Position numbers and translations under genes: made by a program
The notes under the pieces: generated by a model
Told to the model about the DNA's origin: nothing
The model's input: only the letters and a program-made list of their open reading frames with translations
Database searches by the model: none
In this document: positions 51,617 to 60,502 of the stretch, one piece after another
How the letters are laid out: every line of letters starts with the position of its first letter
Position numbering within the stretch: the stretch's first letter is position 1
Source of the DNA: Spirochaetales bacterium
Lineage (GTDB): Bacteria; Spirochaetota; Spirochaetia; Sphaerochaetales; Sphaerochaetaceae
Assembly: GCA_017614375.1 (NCBI GenBank)
Contig: JAGABZ010000006.1
Span: 159,992-223,991, forward strand
Length of the DNA stretch: 64,000 nucleotides
Direction of reading: 5' to 3'

Positions 51617-52231
51617 ATGAAAGAATTCATCACACCCGAGACCATCCGTGACGAGGCGCTCAAGCTTGCCCACCGGATGTACAGTCAGGACCATTTCGTA
51701 CCCGACGTGATCTACGTTTCGCTCCGCGGCGGTGTCTACATGGGCAACGTCATGAGCGAGTATTACAAGATTGTCAGGGCCAAGGAAGGCAAGCGCCCGG
51801 TGTTCTACGCCGCCGTCGTTGCCCGCAGCTACTCCGACATCCGCTGCCAGACCAGAGTCATGGTCGACGGCTGGACCTATTCGCCGGATTATCTGCGCTC
51901 AGGTGACCGTGTGCTGATCGTCGACGACATCTTCGACACCGGAAAGACGGTCAACGCCCTTACCGATGTGATTCTGAACAAGGGTATTCCCCGTGATGAC
52001 ATAAAGATCGCGGTCTTTGACTACAAGGTCCCCCTGTACAAGAAGCAGCCGCCCCTGCCGATTCAGCCGGACTACTGGTGCCGCAAGCACGTCATGGAAA
52101 GCCCCGACCAGGACAACTGGATCCATTACCTCTGCCACGAGTTTGTCGGCCTGACTGCCGAGGAAATCGACACGGCCTATACCGATCCCGAGGTCAGGGC
52201 TATTCTCCACGAAATCCGTTCGGACAACTAG
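51617..52231 (+). CDS. Phosphoribosyltransferase, purine type
   Basis: A 204-residue type I phosphoribosyltransferase. The PRPP-binding signature VLIVDDIFDTGKT is near residue 98-110, and YVSLRGGVYMG near 33-43 supplies the phosphate-binding loop. The C-terminal half has PDYWCRKHV and a helix rich in acidic residues. Size and operon position (9 nt before the xanthine-dehydrogenase-type genes) suggest it uses xanthine, hypoxanthine or guanine, but the base specificity is not shown by sequence alone. GGGGAGGG precedes the ATG. Confidence 0.87.
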   Translation: MKEFITPETIRDEALKLAHRMYSQDHFVPDVIYVSLRGGVYMGNVMSEYYKIVRAKEGKRPVFYAAVVARSYSDIRCQTRVMVDGWTYSPDYLRSGDRVLIVDDIFDTGKTVNALTDVILNKGIPRDDIKIAVFDYKVPLYKKQPPLPIQPDYWCRKHVMESPDQDNWIHYLCHEFVGLTAEEIDTAYTDPEVRAILHEIRSDN

Positions 52232-52240
52232 GAGGCCTGT

Positions 52241-54331
52241 ATGGGCGTTGTAGGAACCGGTCAGGCAAGAAGCGACGCCTTTGACAAGGTCACAGGCCGG
52301 GCCCTGTACACGGACGACTACAGTATGGCCGGCCAGCTGTATGCGGTCCTCGTCCGTTCTCCCTATCCCCATGCGCTGATCGAGTCGATCACGGTCCCTC
52401 CCCTGGGGCCGGATTGTTTCGTATTCACAGCGGCGGACCTGAAGAACAACTACATCCCGTGCATCTTCAACGACCAGCCGGTCTTCGCTTCGGACAAGGT
52501 CAGACACCACGGTGAGCCGGTGGCGGTTGCCGCCGCTCCTACACTGGAGGGGGCCCACGCCCTGGCGGAATCGGTACAGGTCGTCTACAGGCCGCTGGGA
52601 ATAGTCGACGACATGCTCCATGCCCTGGATGACGATGCCCCGAAGCTCTTTGAAAAGGGCAACCTCTGCACCGAGTTCCACAGCCTGAAAGGGGATCCTG
52701 AGGCGGAGTTCGGGGCCTGTGCGCTGGTTCTGGAGCATTCGTACGACATGCCGGTACAGGCACACGGCTTTCTCGAGCCGGAGGCGGCGTTTTCCTACAT
52801 TGGGGATGACGGCAGGCTGGTCCTGATCTCTTCGACACAGAACTCCTTCGGAGACCGCTTTACCGTATGCAACGCCCTCGGTCTGGATCTTCAGAGCGTA
52901 GTCTCGACGGCAGCGACCGTCGGCGGGGCCTTCGGGGGCAAGGACGGAAACACCACCCAGATTTACGCGGCGATTGTCACCCATTTCACCCGTCGCCCGG
53001 TCAGGTGCGTATTCACCCGGCAGGAGAACATCCGCTGGGGAATGAAACGCCATGCCGCCCGGGTCGATGCCAGGGCGGGTTTCTCATCCGACGGGCATCT
53101 GATTGCCTTCAGCGGCCATATACGCTTTGATACCGGAGCCTACGCCATGCTCGGACCTTCGGTCCTCAGGCTGGGTATGGAGCATATGTGCGGCCCGTAC
53201 TTTGTCCCGAACGTTAAGCTGGACGGGGAGCTGGTCTACACAAACCACGCCCCGGCCTCGGCGATGAGGGGCTTCGGAGCTCCCCAGGGGGCCATAGCGA
53301 TTGAAAGCTTCATGAACGAGGCCGCCGGGAAACTGGGGCTCTCCGTTCTTGAAATCAGAAAAATCAACGCCATCCGCACCGGCTGCGCCGGCCCGATGGG
53401 CGGGGAATTCGAGCACTCGATCGGGTTCGCCCAGGCCCTCTCCGCATTTGAAAAGACGGCGTTCTGGGACGAGATGAAAAACCGTCCCCTCAAGGGCGTC
53501 GGGTACGGCGTGGCCGCGGGAATGATGAGCAGCGGACTGGGAAAACACGTGCCGGACAGTTGCCATGTCTCAATCGACCGCCAAAGCGACGGCTCGTTCG
53601 TCGTCAGCACTTCGCTGATCGACATGGGACAGGGGAGCGCCACGGCCCTGGCTCAGATCGCGGCGGACTGCCTGGGTGTAGGATTCGGACAGATCAGGAT
53701 GCGGATGGGCTGCACCGAGGGCACGGGCGACAGCGGTTCGACGGCTGCCAGCCGGAGCACATTCGTCTGCGGAAATGCCATCGCCCTGGCGGCAAAGAAG
53801 ATTCTGGGCGGGGAAAACCACGCCGAGGCCCGGTTCGATTTCCCCGAGGCCGGCGGAGAGGCGGTGCACACTATGTTCGCCTTCATCGTCCAGGGGGTGA
53901 AACTCTCGGTTGACCGGGCCGACGGTTCGGTCAGACTTCTGGATATGGTCAGCATCACCGACACCGGCCGTGTCATCAACCCGACGCTGCTGGACGGGCA
54001 GGTATTCGGCGGGGTGGTAATGTCCTGCGGATACACCCTGAGCGAGAGTATCAGATACAGAGACGGAAAGAGCAGGGAAACCGACTTCGGAAACTACACT
54101 ATCCCCACGTCGCTGGACGCCCCGGCCCTGGAGAACCATATCGTGGAGGTCCCGGAGGCCTGCGGGCCGTTCGGAGCCCGCGGCATGGCCGAGTGCCCCA
54201 CCGTGGCGGTCGCCCCGGCGATCGTAACGGCGGTCAGAAGCCTCTGCCCGGATGCCGATATATCTTCCCTGCCGATAGACAGATACCAGTTGATGGAGAA
54301 AAAGCATGGCGTTTGTTCTTCACACACCTGA
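52241..54331 (+). CDS. xdhA: Xanthine dehydrogenase-type molybdenum-binding subunit
   Basis: Large molybdopterin-binding subunit of a molybdenum hydroxylase, 696 aa, slightly shorter than most (about 750). Family marks: GRALYTDD near residue 20, GGAFGGKDGN near 225 (Moco-binding), ASAMRGFGAPQGAIA near 342, MGQGSA near 463, and the catalytic-glutamate region FGARGMAECPT near 645. AGGAGG precedes the ATG. It is followed by the FAD subunit gene with a 26 nt overlap. The substrate is probably a purine such as xanthine, judged by the neighbouring phosphoribosyltransferase; nicotinate or other N-heterocycles are possible. Confidence 0.9.
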   Translation: MGVVGTGQARSDAFDKVTGRALYTDDYSMAGQLYAVLVRSPYPHALIESITVPPLGPDCFVFTAADLKNNYIPCIFNDQPVFASDKVRHHGEPVAVAAAPTLEGAHALAESVQVVYRPLGIVDDMLHALDDDAPKLFEKGNLCTEFHSLKGDPEAEFGACALVLEHSYDMPVQAHGFLEPEAAFSYIGDDGRLVLISSTQNSFGDRFTVCNALGLDLQSVVSTAATVGGAFGGKDGNTTQIYAAIVTHFTRRPVRCVFTRQENIRWGMKRHAARVDARAGFSSDGHLIAFSGHIRFDTGAYAMLGPSVLRLGMEHMCGPYFVPNVKLDGELVYTNHAPASAMRGFGAPQGAIAIESFMNEAAGKLGLSVLEIRKINAIRTGCAGPMGGEFEHSIGFAQALSAFEKTAFWDEMKNRPLKGVGYGVAAGMMSSGLGKHVPDSCHVSIDRQSDGSFVVSTSLIDMGQGSATALAQIAADCLGVGFGQIRMRMGCTEGTGDSGSTAASRSTFVCGNAIALAAKKILGGENHAEARFDFPEAGGEAVHTMFAFIVQGVKLSVDRADGSVRLLDMVSITDTGRVINPTLLDGQVFGGVVMSCGYTLSESIRYRDGKSRETDFGNYTIPTSLDAPALENHIVEVPEACGPFGARGMAECPTVAVAPAIVTAVRSLCPDADISSLPIDRYQLMEKKHGVCSSHT

Positions 54332-55046
54332 GACGATAAAGCAGGCCGTAAGGCTGCAGCGGGAGACCGGCGGGGAATACCTGGCCGGAGGTACCGTGCT
54401 TCTGGTCAGACACGCCGCCAAGCCGATTGACGGCCATGTGATAAGCCTTCAGGGTATTCCCGAACTTAAGGGAATCGGATACCGGGGCCCGGTCCTGCGC
54501 ATCGGCGCCCTGACAACCTTTACCGAGATGCACAAAAGCGGGCTCCTGGGCGGACATTTCAAAGCCCTGGACGAAGTGTCCCGGATCATGGGCGGGCCGC
54601 AGGTCCGCAACCGCGGTACCCTGGGCGGCAACATCGGAAGCAATTCCTCTGCGGCCGACGCGGTTACCGCCCTGGTTGCCCTGGATGCCGTAATCCGGCG
54701 TGAAGGCAATCTGATAACCTGCATCGAACTGTCCGATGAGAAAGTGGCTGCCTCGGCATTTGCCAAGGTCGGCAGGAGAAACGCCATGGCCGTCTCCGTG
54801 GCCAACATGGCCGTGGCCAGAATGACGGACGGCAGCTACAGGGTCGCCGTAGGTGCCTGCGCCCCGACCGTCCTGTTTTGCCAAAAGACATCCGCCGTCC
54901 TCAGTTCGGGGGGCACGTTTGACGAAGCGGCCCAGGCGCTTCAGAGTGAGATTCAGCCCAGGACGGACAGGTGGGGGACGGAGGAGTACCGCAGGGCGGT
55001 CTGCCCGAACCTGCTGGAAAGACTGCTGGCGGAGGTTGCCCCATGA
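54306..55046 (+). CDS. xdhB: Xanthine dehydrogenase-type FAD-binding subunit
   Basis: Electron-transfer subunit (246 aa) with the FAD loops LAGGTVLLVR (about 21-30) and GGNIGSNSSAADA (about 105-117) of the CoxM/XdhB family. It is shorter than the usual 280-300 because the C-terminal CO-dehydrogenase flavoprotein domain is reduced. Overlaps the large subunit gene by 26 nt and the FeS subunit by 4 nt, so the three are translated together. Confidence 0.88.
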   Translation: MAFVLHTPETIKQAVRLQRETGGEYLAGGTVLLVRHAAKPIDGHVISLQGIPELKGIGYRGPVLRIGALTTFTEMHKSGLLGGHFKALDEVSRIMGGPQVRNRGTLGGNIGSNSSAADAVTALVALDAVIRREGNLITCIELSDEKVAASAFAKVGRRNAMAVSVANMAVARMTDGSYRVAVGACAPTVLFCQKTSAVLSSGGTFDEAAQALQSEIQPRTDRWGTEEYRRAVCPNLLERLLAEVAP

Positions 55047-55516
55047 GAAAGATCAACTGCATCGTAAATTCAAAGCCTGTAAGCCTCGAGGTTGAGGACG
55101 GCAGGACCCTGGTCGACATGCTCAGACAAGACCTGGGCCTCACCGGCACGAAGAAGGGCTGCGGCACCGGCGATTGCGGGGCCTGCACCGTGCTTCTGGA
55201 CGGAGTGTCGGTGAACAGCTGCATCTGTCTGGCAGCCCTGGCCGACGGCCATGAGATAACGACCATCGAGGGACTGCAGAAGGACGGAAAACTCTCCGAC
55301 ATCCAGCAGGCCTTCATCGACCACGGGGCTGTGCAGTGCGGTTTCTGCTCACCCGGAATGATTATGAGCGCCGAGTATCTGCTCGAAAACAACCCCGACC
55401 CCTCAGACGAGGAGATCCGCCGGGCCCTGAGTGGGAACCTCTGCCGCTGCACCGGATATCAGCAGATTGTCGATGCTGTCAGGGATGTCGCCGCGTCAAG
55501 AAGGCAGGCAGACTGA
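55043..55516 (+). CDS. xdhC: Xanthine dehydrogenase-type [2Fe-2S] subunit
   Basis: Small electron-transfer subunit, 157 aa. Two [2Fe-2S] sites: plant-ferredoxin type GCGTGDCGACTV with a further C in VNSC, and the C-terminal helical site CGFCSPG...CRCTGY. ATG at 55043 overlaps the FAD gene end. Together with the two preceding subunits this is the full electron path Moco to FeS to FAD. No XdhC-type cofactor-insertion protein or molybdopterin gene is present here; note the symbol is sometimes used for that chaperone. Confidence 0.92.
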   Translation: MRKINCIVNSKPVSLEVEDGRTLVDMLRQDLGLTGTKKGCGTGDCGACTVLLDGVSVNSCICLAALADGHEITTIEGLQKDGKLSDIQQAFIDHGAVQCGFCSPGMIMSAEYLLENNPDPSDEEIRRALSGNLCRCTGYQQIVDAVRDVAASRRQAD

Positions 55517-55714
55517 GCCCCGCAGGCGGAAACGCCAAGGACTTGCCCGAAAACAGCTTAAATGGCCTCGCTCCGATAAAAACGCGCGAAGGTAGTCCGT
55601 TTTTGGCCTCGATTTGATAAAAACCGATGGAGCGAGGACCGAAAATGGCCTCGCTCCGATAAAAACAGACAAAGCGAGGCCAAAATTGCCCCGCTTGCTT
55701 CAGATTCGGCTGTC
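55517..55714. repeat. Convergent intergenic region with direct and inverted repeats
   Basis: A 23 bp sequence starting AATGGCCTCGCTCCG is repeated without change at 55561-55583 and 55644-55666; a third, diverged copy begins GGCCTCGATTTGATAAAAAC at 55605. Inverted repeats: CCTCGCTCC (55565-55573) with GGAGCGAGG (55629-55637), and GGCCTCGCT (55647-55655) with AGCGAGGCC (55673-55681), the latter flanked by A and T runs as in a two-way terminator. It lies between the ends of xdhC (+) and the 55715 lipoprotein gene (-). No credible gene is present. Confidence 0.75.
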
Positions 55715-56791
55715 TCAGAACGCGGAGTTCTGGCCGTTTAATGTGTCGATTGTGAACAGACCGCCTTCAGCGGTGTATACCAGGGCGGAATCCTGGGCAA
55801 TCCTTATGGCCCCGACGGTGGTCACTATCAGGCCGTTTGCAAAGCCGGATGTGGTGGTCGTACTGGAGAAAGACCCGCCGGCGATGTCCCACGACAGGGT
55901 GGTGTAGGCCTTGTAACCCTTGAGGATGTAAACGTTTGCTCCGTCTACCGCTCCGTAGAAGTACATCACCGATGCCGTGGCCGGAAAGGTGTCGGAGAGC
56001 CTGGTCTGGGAGTTTACCGCCGCGGTCGAGGCGTTGATGTCGGAAATGTAGTACACATAACCCTTGTTGCGGTCGACGAGGACCAGCGAGTCCCCGCTTC
56101 TGGAGAATCCGGCGATGTTGTAGCTGTCCGGACTGGTCAGGTTGTAAAGCTGCAGGGTGCCGCCGGTGTATGAGACGAGGGCCATCCTGTTTTCCGAAGC
56201 GGCGTTCCAGTAGGTGATCAGCAGGTGGGCTTCACCCGGGTCGGACCGGAGGTCGAGGGTTCCGATTATCTGTCTGACCGCGGAAACGTCATTGATGGCC
56301 ACCGAACCTGCCGAGCCGAGGTAGGAGACGGTCAGCGAGTTTTTCGAGTTGTCCGTCCATGAGGTCAGAAAGCCGTAACTGAGGTCGATTGCCAGAGTCG
56401 ATGTCTCGACAGGGGCCTGGGAACCGAATTCGTAGGTATAGTACACGGCGGGGGAGTCGATCGTGTCCCCGCTCTGGGCGATGATCGCGGCTTTGGTGAC
56501 GGCGGCCTCGGTATAGACGAAGGCCTGCTTGATCTGTATGGCTGCGGTATCGGCCAGAATCATCTGCGGATCCTCCGATGCCCGCTTGGACTGCAGACCC
56601 TCGTCCGAGACGTAGTAGGCGGTTGAGGTGGCACTGTCAAAGCCCGCCGCGCCTATGATGCTGATTCCCACGCTCTGAACCGAGACGGAGACCTCGCGGA
56701 AGATTCCCTGTCCGGCGTCGAGGTTGCAGGAAACTGCCAGGAGGCAGGCCAGAAGAACCGATGCGACTGTCAGTAAGGTGTTTCTCTTCAT
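55715..56791 (-). CDS. Lipoprotein of unknown function (possible beta-propeller)
   Basis: Not recognised. A 358-residue lipoprotein: MKRNTLLTVASVLLACLLAVSC ends in a lipobox with cysteine 22. The mature part is Ser/Thr/Gly-rich with repeated short beta-strands of about 40-50 residue spacing (for example AVYYTYEF, GYVYYISDI, NVYILKGYKAY, ALVYTAEGGLFTIDTLNG), which resembles a beta-propeller or similar repeat fold. The gene follows the outer-membrane-like gene by 9 nt on the same strand and likely shares its promoter, so the pair may act together at the cell surface. Confidence 0.7.
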   Translation of the reverse strand: MKRNTLLTVASVLLACLLAVSCNLDAGQGIFREVSVSVQSVGISIIGAAGFDSATSTAYYVSDEGLQSKRASEDPQMILADTAAIQIKQAFVYTEAAVTKAAIIAQSGDTIDSPAVYYTYEFGSQAPVETSTLAIDLSYGFLTSWTDNSKNSLTVSYLGSAGSVAINDVSAVRQIIGTLDLRSDPGEAHLLITYWNAASENRMALVSYTGGTLQLYNLTSPDSYNIAGFSRSGDSLVLVDRNKGYVYYISDINASTAAVNSQTRLSDTFPATASVMYFYGAVDGANVYILKGYKAYTTLSWDIAGGSFSSTTTTSGFANGLIVTTVGAIRIAQDSALVYTAEGGLFTIDTLNGQNSAF

Positions 56792-56800
56792 GACGCCCTC

Positions 56801-57403
56801 CTACCGCCTGTAGTGAACGGACAGCCTGACCGGCGAGAACGCCGCCAGGGCAGTGTCCGAAGTCTTGTCCGCGAAGTAAAGCTCGGCCATCGCGGTGAAC
56901 CCGGCCCCCAGACCGAAGCCCCAGTGCTCGCTGAAGTAGACAACCGGCTCGACGGTCAGGTTCAGGGTAGGGGCCAGATAGAGGTTCCCGTCATATTTGG
57001 CAAAGGTAATCCCGGCCCCGATTCCGCCGATGATATCAAGCCTGGTCGACTGCTTGAAGAACCACGACAGGTTGGCCGTGATGGGGATGGCGGTCTGGAT
57101 CATGTCCGAGCGGGAATAGCAGAACTGGTAGGCCACTTCGCCGCCCAGGGCAAGCGACGGGCTGATGAATACCTGGTAACTGATGGCGGCGTTGAGTCCG
57201 GTCCTCAGGTGGGTGTCGGAAAAGGCGAGGAAGTTCGTGTCGCCCGAGTTGTCCGCGGGGAACCAGATGAAGTCGGGAACCGCGGCCCCGAGGTAGATGC
57301 AAAAGAGGCTGTCGCCCACGTCGTACAACTGAAGTCCGGAGCACCACAGGACCGATGCGGCCAGGAGCGCGACCAGAAGCAGGACGGGTATCTTTTTGGT
57401 CAT
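56801..57403 (-). CDS. Outer-membrane-like beta-barrel protein of unknown function
   Basis: A 200-residue protein with a signal peptide (MTKKIPVLLLVALLAASVLWCSG). The mature part has about eight alternating strands rich in aromatic residues and glycine (GLNAAISYQVFISPSLALGGEVAYQFCY, LDIIGGIGAGITFAKY, WGFGLGAGFTAMAELYFA) and ends with an aromatic-rich strand (SVHYRR), like small OmpA/OmpW-type barrels. The ATG at 57403 is 5 nt from GAGG and was preferred to a GTG two codons earlier that overlaps that site. First gene of a two-gene unit with the lipoprotein. Confidence 0.7.
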   Translation of the reverse strand: MTKKIPVLLLVALLAASVLWCSGLQLYDVGDSLFCIYLGAAVPDFIWFPADNSGDTNFLAFSDTHLRTGLNAAISYQVFISPSLALGGEVAYQFCYSRSDMIQTAIPITANLSWFFKQSTRLDIIGGIGAGITFAKYDGNLYLAPTLNLTVEPVVYFSEHWGFGLGAGFTAMAELYFADKTSDTALAAFSPVRLSVHYRR

Positions 57404-57460
57404 AAACACCTCACAACTTTTTCGCCGGGATACTGTAAACTGACCCCGGAGATAGAGTAT

Positions 57461-57488
57461 ATTATATTCATCAAAAGAAGAAGCGCAA
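57461..57488 (-). promoter_or_regulatory. Promoter of the barrel-lipoprotein pair
   Basis: Minus strand TTGCGC (57488-57483), 16 nt, perfect TATAAT (57466-57461). About 50 nt of leader to the ribosome-binding site. No clear promoter is visible on the other strand for folD. Confidence 0.7.
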
Positions 57489-57525
57489 GGTTACACCCTT
57501 TTTGTGGTTTTTTCGGGAGAAGCCG

Positions 57526-58401
57526 ATGGTATTGATGTCCGGCGTACAGCCTGCCTCCGTTATTAGACAATCCTGCACAAAGCGTAGCGGGGAGTATGAA
57601 AAGAGCTACGGCCGCAGACCGGCCCTGGCCGTCGTGCTCGTCGGGGACAATCCTTCCAGCCGCAGCTATGTCCGGACCAAGCGCAGAGCCTGCGAACAGG
57701 TCGGCATCGACCACAGGGATTTCTTTCTGGACAGTTCAATCTCCCAGGAGGCGCTTCTTGAACTGGTCGCCGGTCTCAACGCCGATGATTCGGTCGACGG
57801 GATTCTGGTCCAGCTGCCTCTGCCCCCGGGAATCGACGAACGTCTGGTCATCGACTCGATCGACCCGGCCAAGGACGTGGACGGCTTTACCCCGGTCAAC
57901 ATGGGAAACCTGCTGATCGGAAACCCCTGCCTGGCTCCATGCACCCCCGCCGGAATCCTCGAGATGATAGACTATTACTCGATCCGCACCGAGGGGAAAA
58001 GCATCTGCATAATCGGCCGCAGCAACATTGTGGGCAAGCCGCTGGCAGCCATGCTCATGCAGAGAAACCGCAACGCCACCGTCACCGTCTGCCACTCCCA
58101 GACACCGGACCTCAGGCGCCATACCCTGAACGCCGACATCATCATCAGCGCCGTCGGACATCCCTCCCTGGTCGATGCCGACATGGTCAGTCCCGGTGCC
58201 GTGGTAATCGACGTGGGAATCACCAGGGTCGAGGATCCTGCCGCCGAGAAGGGGTTCAGGTGGGTCGGTGACTGCGATTTCGATGCCCTGAGCCTGAAGT
58301 GCAGCGCCATTACTCCGGTGCCCGGCGGTGTCGGACCGATGACGATAGCCATGCTGATGTCAAACACTGTAAAGGCGGCGTTCGCCCGCAGAGCGGAATG
58401 A
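57526..58401 (+). CDS. folD: Methylenetetrahydrofolate dehydrogenase/cyclohydrolase
   Basis: Bifunctional one-carbon enzyme that converts methylene-THF to formyl-THF with NADP. The 291-residue protein has the catalytic lysine region (SYVRTKRRACEQVGI), the GILVQLPLPP loop, and the NADP site GRSNIVGKP; the C terminus ITPVPGGVGPMTIAML is invariant. The ATG at 57526 follows GGGAG by 6 nt; eight codons upstream there is another possible start without a site. ATGA overlap with miaB. Confidence 0.96.
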   Translation: MVLMSGVQPASVIRQSCTKRSGEYEKSYGRRPALAVVLVGDNPSSRSYVRTKRRACEQVGIDHRDFFLDSSISQEALLELVAGLNADDSVDGILVQLPLPPGIDERLVIDSIDPAKDVDGFTPVNMGNLLIGNPCLAPCTPAGILEMIDYYSIRTEGKSICIIGRSNIVGKPLAAMLMQRNRNATVTVCHSQTPDLRRHTLNADIIISAVGHPSLVDADMVSPGAVVIDVGITRVEDPAAEKGFRWVGDCDFDALSLKCSAITPVPGGVGPMTIAMLMSNTVKAAFARRAE

Positions 58402-59714
58402 GAAAGTACTGGATGGAGGCCTACGGCTGCCAGATGAACCTGGCCGAGTCGGACGCCGTTGAGAAGATGCTCCTGAGGCGCGGCTGGGAGAGGGCGCAAA
58501 GCCCCGAACAGGCCCAGGCGGTGATCATGAACACCTGCAGCGTACGTCAGACCGCCGAGAACCGGATCTGGGGCAGGCTGGGGTTCTTCCAGTATCTGAA
58601 AACCAGACAGCCCATGGTGCTGGTGCTCACCGGCTGCATGGCTCAGAGGATTCCGCAGGAACTCTCCGAGCGCGCTCCGTACATCGATTTCATCATAGGG
58701 ACCAACGGAAAACTCGACCTGGCCCGGATACTGGACTGCTGCGTCAGCCCCGACGGGACGGTGGGCAACACCCGCGACGTCCGGCTGGATGGCGCGGACT
58801 GCTATCATTTCGCCCCGCTTCACTACAAAGAGGGGGACCTGACAGCCTACGTCCCGATAATGAACGGCTGCAATAACTTCTGCGCCTACTGCATAGTGCC
58901 GTATGTCCGCGGCAGGGAAGTCTCCCGGCCGGCGCCGGAGGTTCTGCAGGAACTGCGCGCCCTCGATGTCTCAGGCCCCGCGGAAATCCAGCTTCTCGGA
59001 CAGAACGTCAACTCCTATCACTGGGAGGACTGGAACTTTGCACGTCTGCTTCAAACTTGCGCCGAAACCCTGGACAGGGTCCTGTGGCTGCGTTTCGACA
59101 GCCCCCACCCGAAGGATTTCAGCGACGAAACAATCCGCGCCCTGGCATCCTCGCCGAAGATCGCCCGGCATTTCCACATCCCGCTTCAAAGCGGTTCGGA
59201 CAGGATCCTCGCTCTGATGAACAGGCGCTACACCGTCAAACGGTACATGGAAATCATCGATTCGATCCGCGAAACAGTCCCCGGAGCGACCTTTTCCACC
59301 GACGTGATGGTCGGCTTCCCGACTGAAACGGAGGATGATGTGAAGGCCACGCGCAGGGTGATGGAGGAGGTCGGATTCATCGAGGCCTTCATGTACTACT
59401 TCAACCCGCGGGAGGGCACGGCGGCGGTGAAGATGGACGGCCAGATTCCCGAGGACGAGAAAATCAGGCGCCTGCAGGGAATCATCGACTTCCAGCTGGC
59501 CAACTGCGCCCGCATCAAAGCCCGCAGGACCGGGCAGGTCCAGACCGTCCTGGTCACAGGCAGACCGCGCACCGGAGAAACGAGGGCCCTGGGAAAGAAT
59601 GAGCACGGGGAGATGATTGATTTCCTGCCCAGGCAGGAATTGAAGGTTGGGGACATTGTTCAGGTCCTCTTTGAGGCGCTCAACGGCAACACATTCACCG
59701 GGAGGCAGGTATGA
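58398..59714 (+). CDS. miaB: tRNA-2-methylthio-N6-isopentenyladenosine synthase MiaB
   Basis: Radical-SAM methylthiotransferase that adds the 2-methylthio group to i6A37 of tRNA. N-terminal cluster cysteines C11, C47 and C80 and the radical-SAM triad C158-C162-C165 (CNNFCAYC) are intact. A C-terminal TRAM domain follows (about 370-438). Length 438 is typical. The start overlaps the folD stop (ATGA). No miaA is present in this window. Confidence 0.96.
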   Translation: MRKYWMEAYGCQMNLAESDAVEKMLLRRGWERAQSPEQAQAVIMNTCSVRQTAENRIWGRLGFFQYLKTRQPMVLVLTGCMAQRIPQELSERAPYIDFIIGTNGKLDLARILDCCVSPDGTVGNTRDVRLDGADCYHFAPLHYKEGDLTAYVPIMNGCNNFCAYCIVPYVRGREVSRPAPEVLQELRALDVSGPAEIQLLGQNVNSYHWEDWNFARLLQTCAETLDRVLWLRFDSPHPKDFSDETIRALASSPKIARHFHIPLQSGSDRILALMNRRYTVKRYMEIIDSIRETVPGATFSTDVMVGFPTETEDDVKATRRVMEEVGFIEAFMYYFNPREGTAAVKMDGQIPEDEKIRRLQGIIDFQLANCARIKARRTGQVQTVLVTGRPRTGETRALGKNEHGEMIDFLPRQELKVGDIVQVLFEALNGNTFTGRQV

Positions 59715-60502
59715 AGATCGACTACAGCGAACAGCAGCAGCTGTTTTCGGAGAAGTTCGGCAGATTCACGCAGATGCTTCAGAGCAAGTCCAGCGTCGCG
59801 GTGCTGACCGGGGCCGGAGTCTCGACTTTGAGCAACATCCCGGATTTCAGAGGAACCGGCGGGGTGTACACGAAGAAGTACGGAAACCCCAGCGTGGAGG
59901 ACATCCTTCACATCGACTTTTTTCACAGGCATCCCGAGATCTTCTACCAGTGGGCAGGCGAGGTCTGGTTCAGGCTGGAACAGTATGAACCGAACGTCGT
60001 CCACCGGATGGTCGCCATGATGGAGCAAAAGGGCCTGATTGACGGTGTTTTCACCCAGAACATCGACATGCTTCATCAGAGGGCGGGAAGCGTGAATGTC
60101 TGGGAGGTCCACGGCAGCCCCATGCACAACCACTGCACGGTCTGCGGCCGTGAGTACTCCTACCGTGACATAGTCGCGACCGCATCACAGGGAAAGGTTC
60201 CCCGTTGCGAATGCGGCGGAGTGATAAAACCGGACATCATCCTGTACGGAGAATCGCTGGATCAGAAGCTGTTGGCCAGGGCAGAGGAGGTTTTCGGGTA
60301 CAAATGTGATCTGTGCATAGTGCTCGGCTCCAGCCTCAACGTCAGCCCGGTCAACCTCCTGCCGAGGATGGCAGTCTCACACGGCAGCAGCCTCGTCATA
60401 GTCAACGCCCAGGATACATCGCTGGACGGGTACTGTGACGTCCGCTTCAGAGATCTGAAACAGTTCTCCGAAGCAGTAATCGAATATCTCGGAAAAAGAT
60501 GA
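59711..60502 (+). CDS. cobB: NAD-dependent protein deacylase, Sir2 family
   Basis: Sirtuin-type lysine deacylase, 263 aa. NAD pocket TGAGVSTLSNIPDFRG, TQNIDMLHQRAG with VWEVHGSP (catalytic histidine), and the zinc site HCTVCGR...RCECGG. The C-terminal GSSLNVSPVN is the second NAD-binding block. Small class III/II-like bacterial type. Overlaps miaB and typA by 4 nt each, so translation is coupled in this four-gene chain. Its acetylated substrates are not defined. Confidence 0.94.
   Translation: MKIDYSEQQQLFSEKFGRFTQMLQSKSSVAVLTGAGVSTLSNIPDFRGTGGVYTKKYGNPSVEDILHIDFFHRHPEIFYQWAGEVWFRLEQYEPNVVHRMVAMMEQKGLIDGVFTQNIDMLHQRAGSVNVWEVHGSPMHNHCTVCGREYSYRDIVATASQGKVPRCECGGVIKPDIILYGESLDQKLLARAEEVFGYKCDLCIVLGSSLNVSPVNLLPRMAVSHGSSLVIVNAQDTSLDGYCDVRFRDLKQFSEAVIEYLGKR

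Noticed and set aside
55517..55714. CRISPR array
   Set aside because: Only two exact copies of a 23 bp repeat plus one diverged copy, with uneven spacing of about 20-60 bp and no cas genes.
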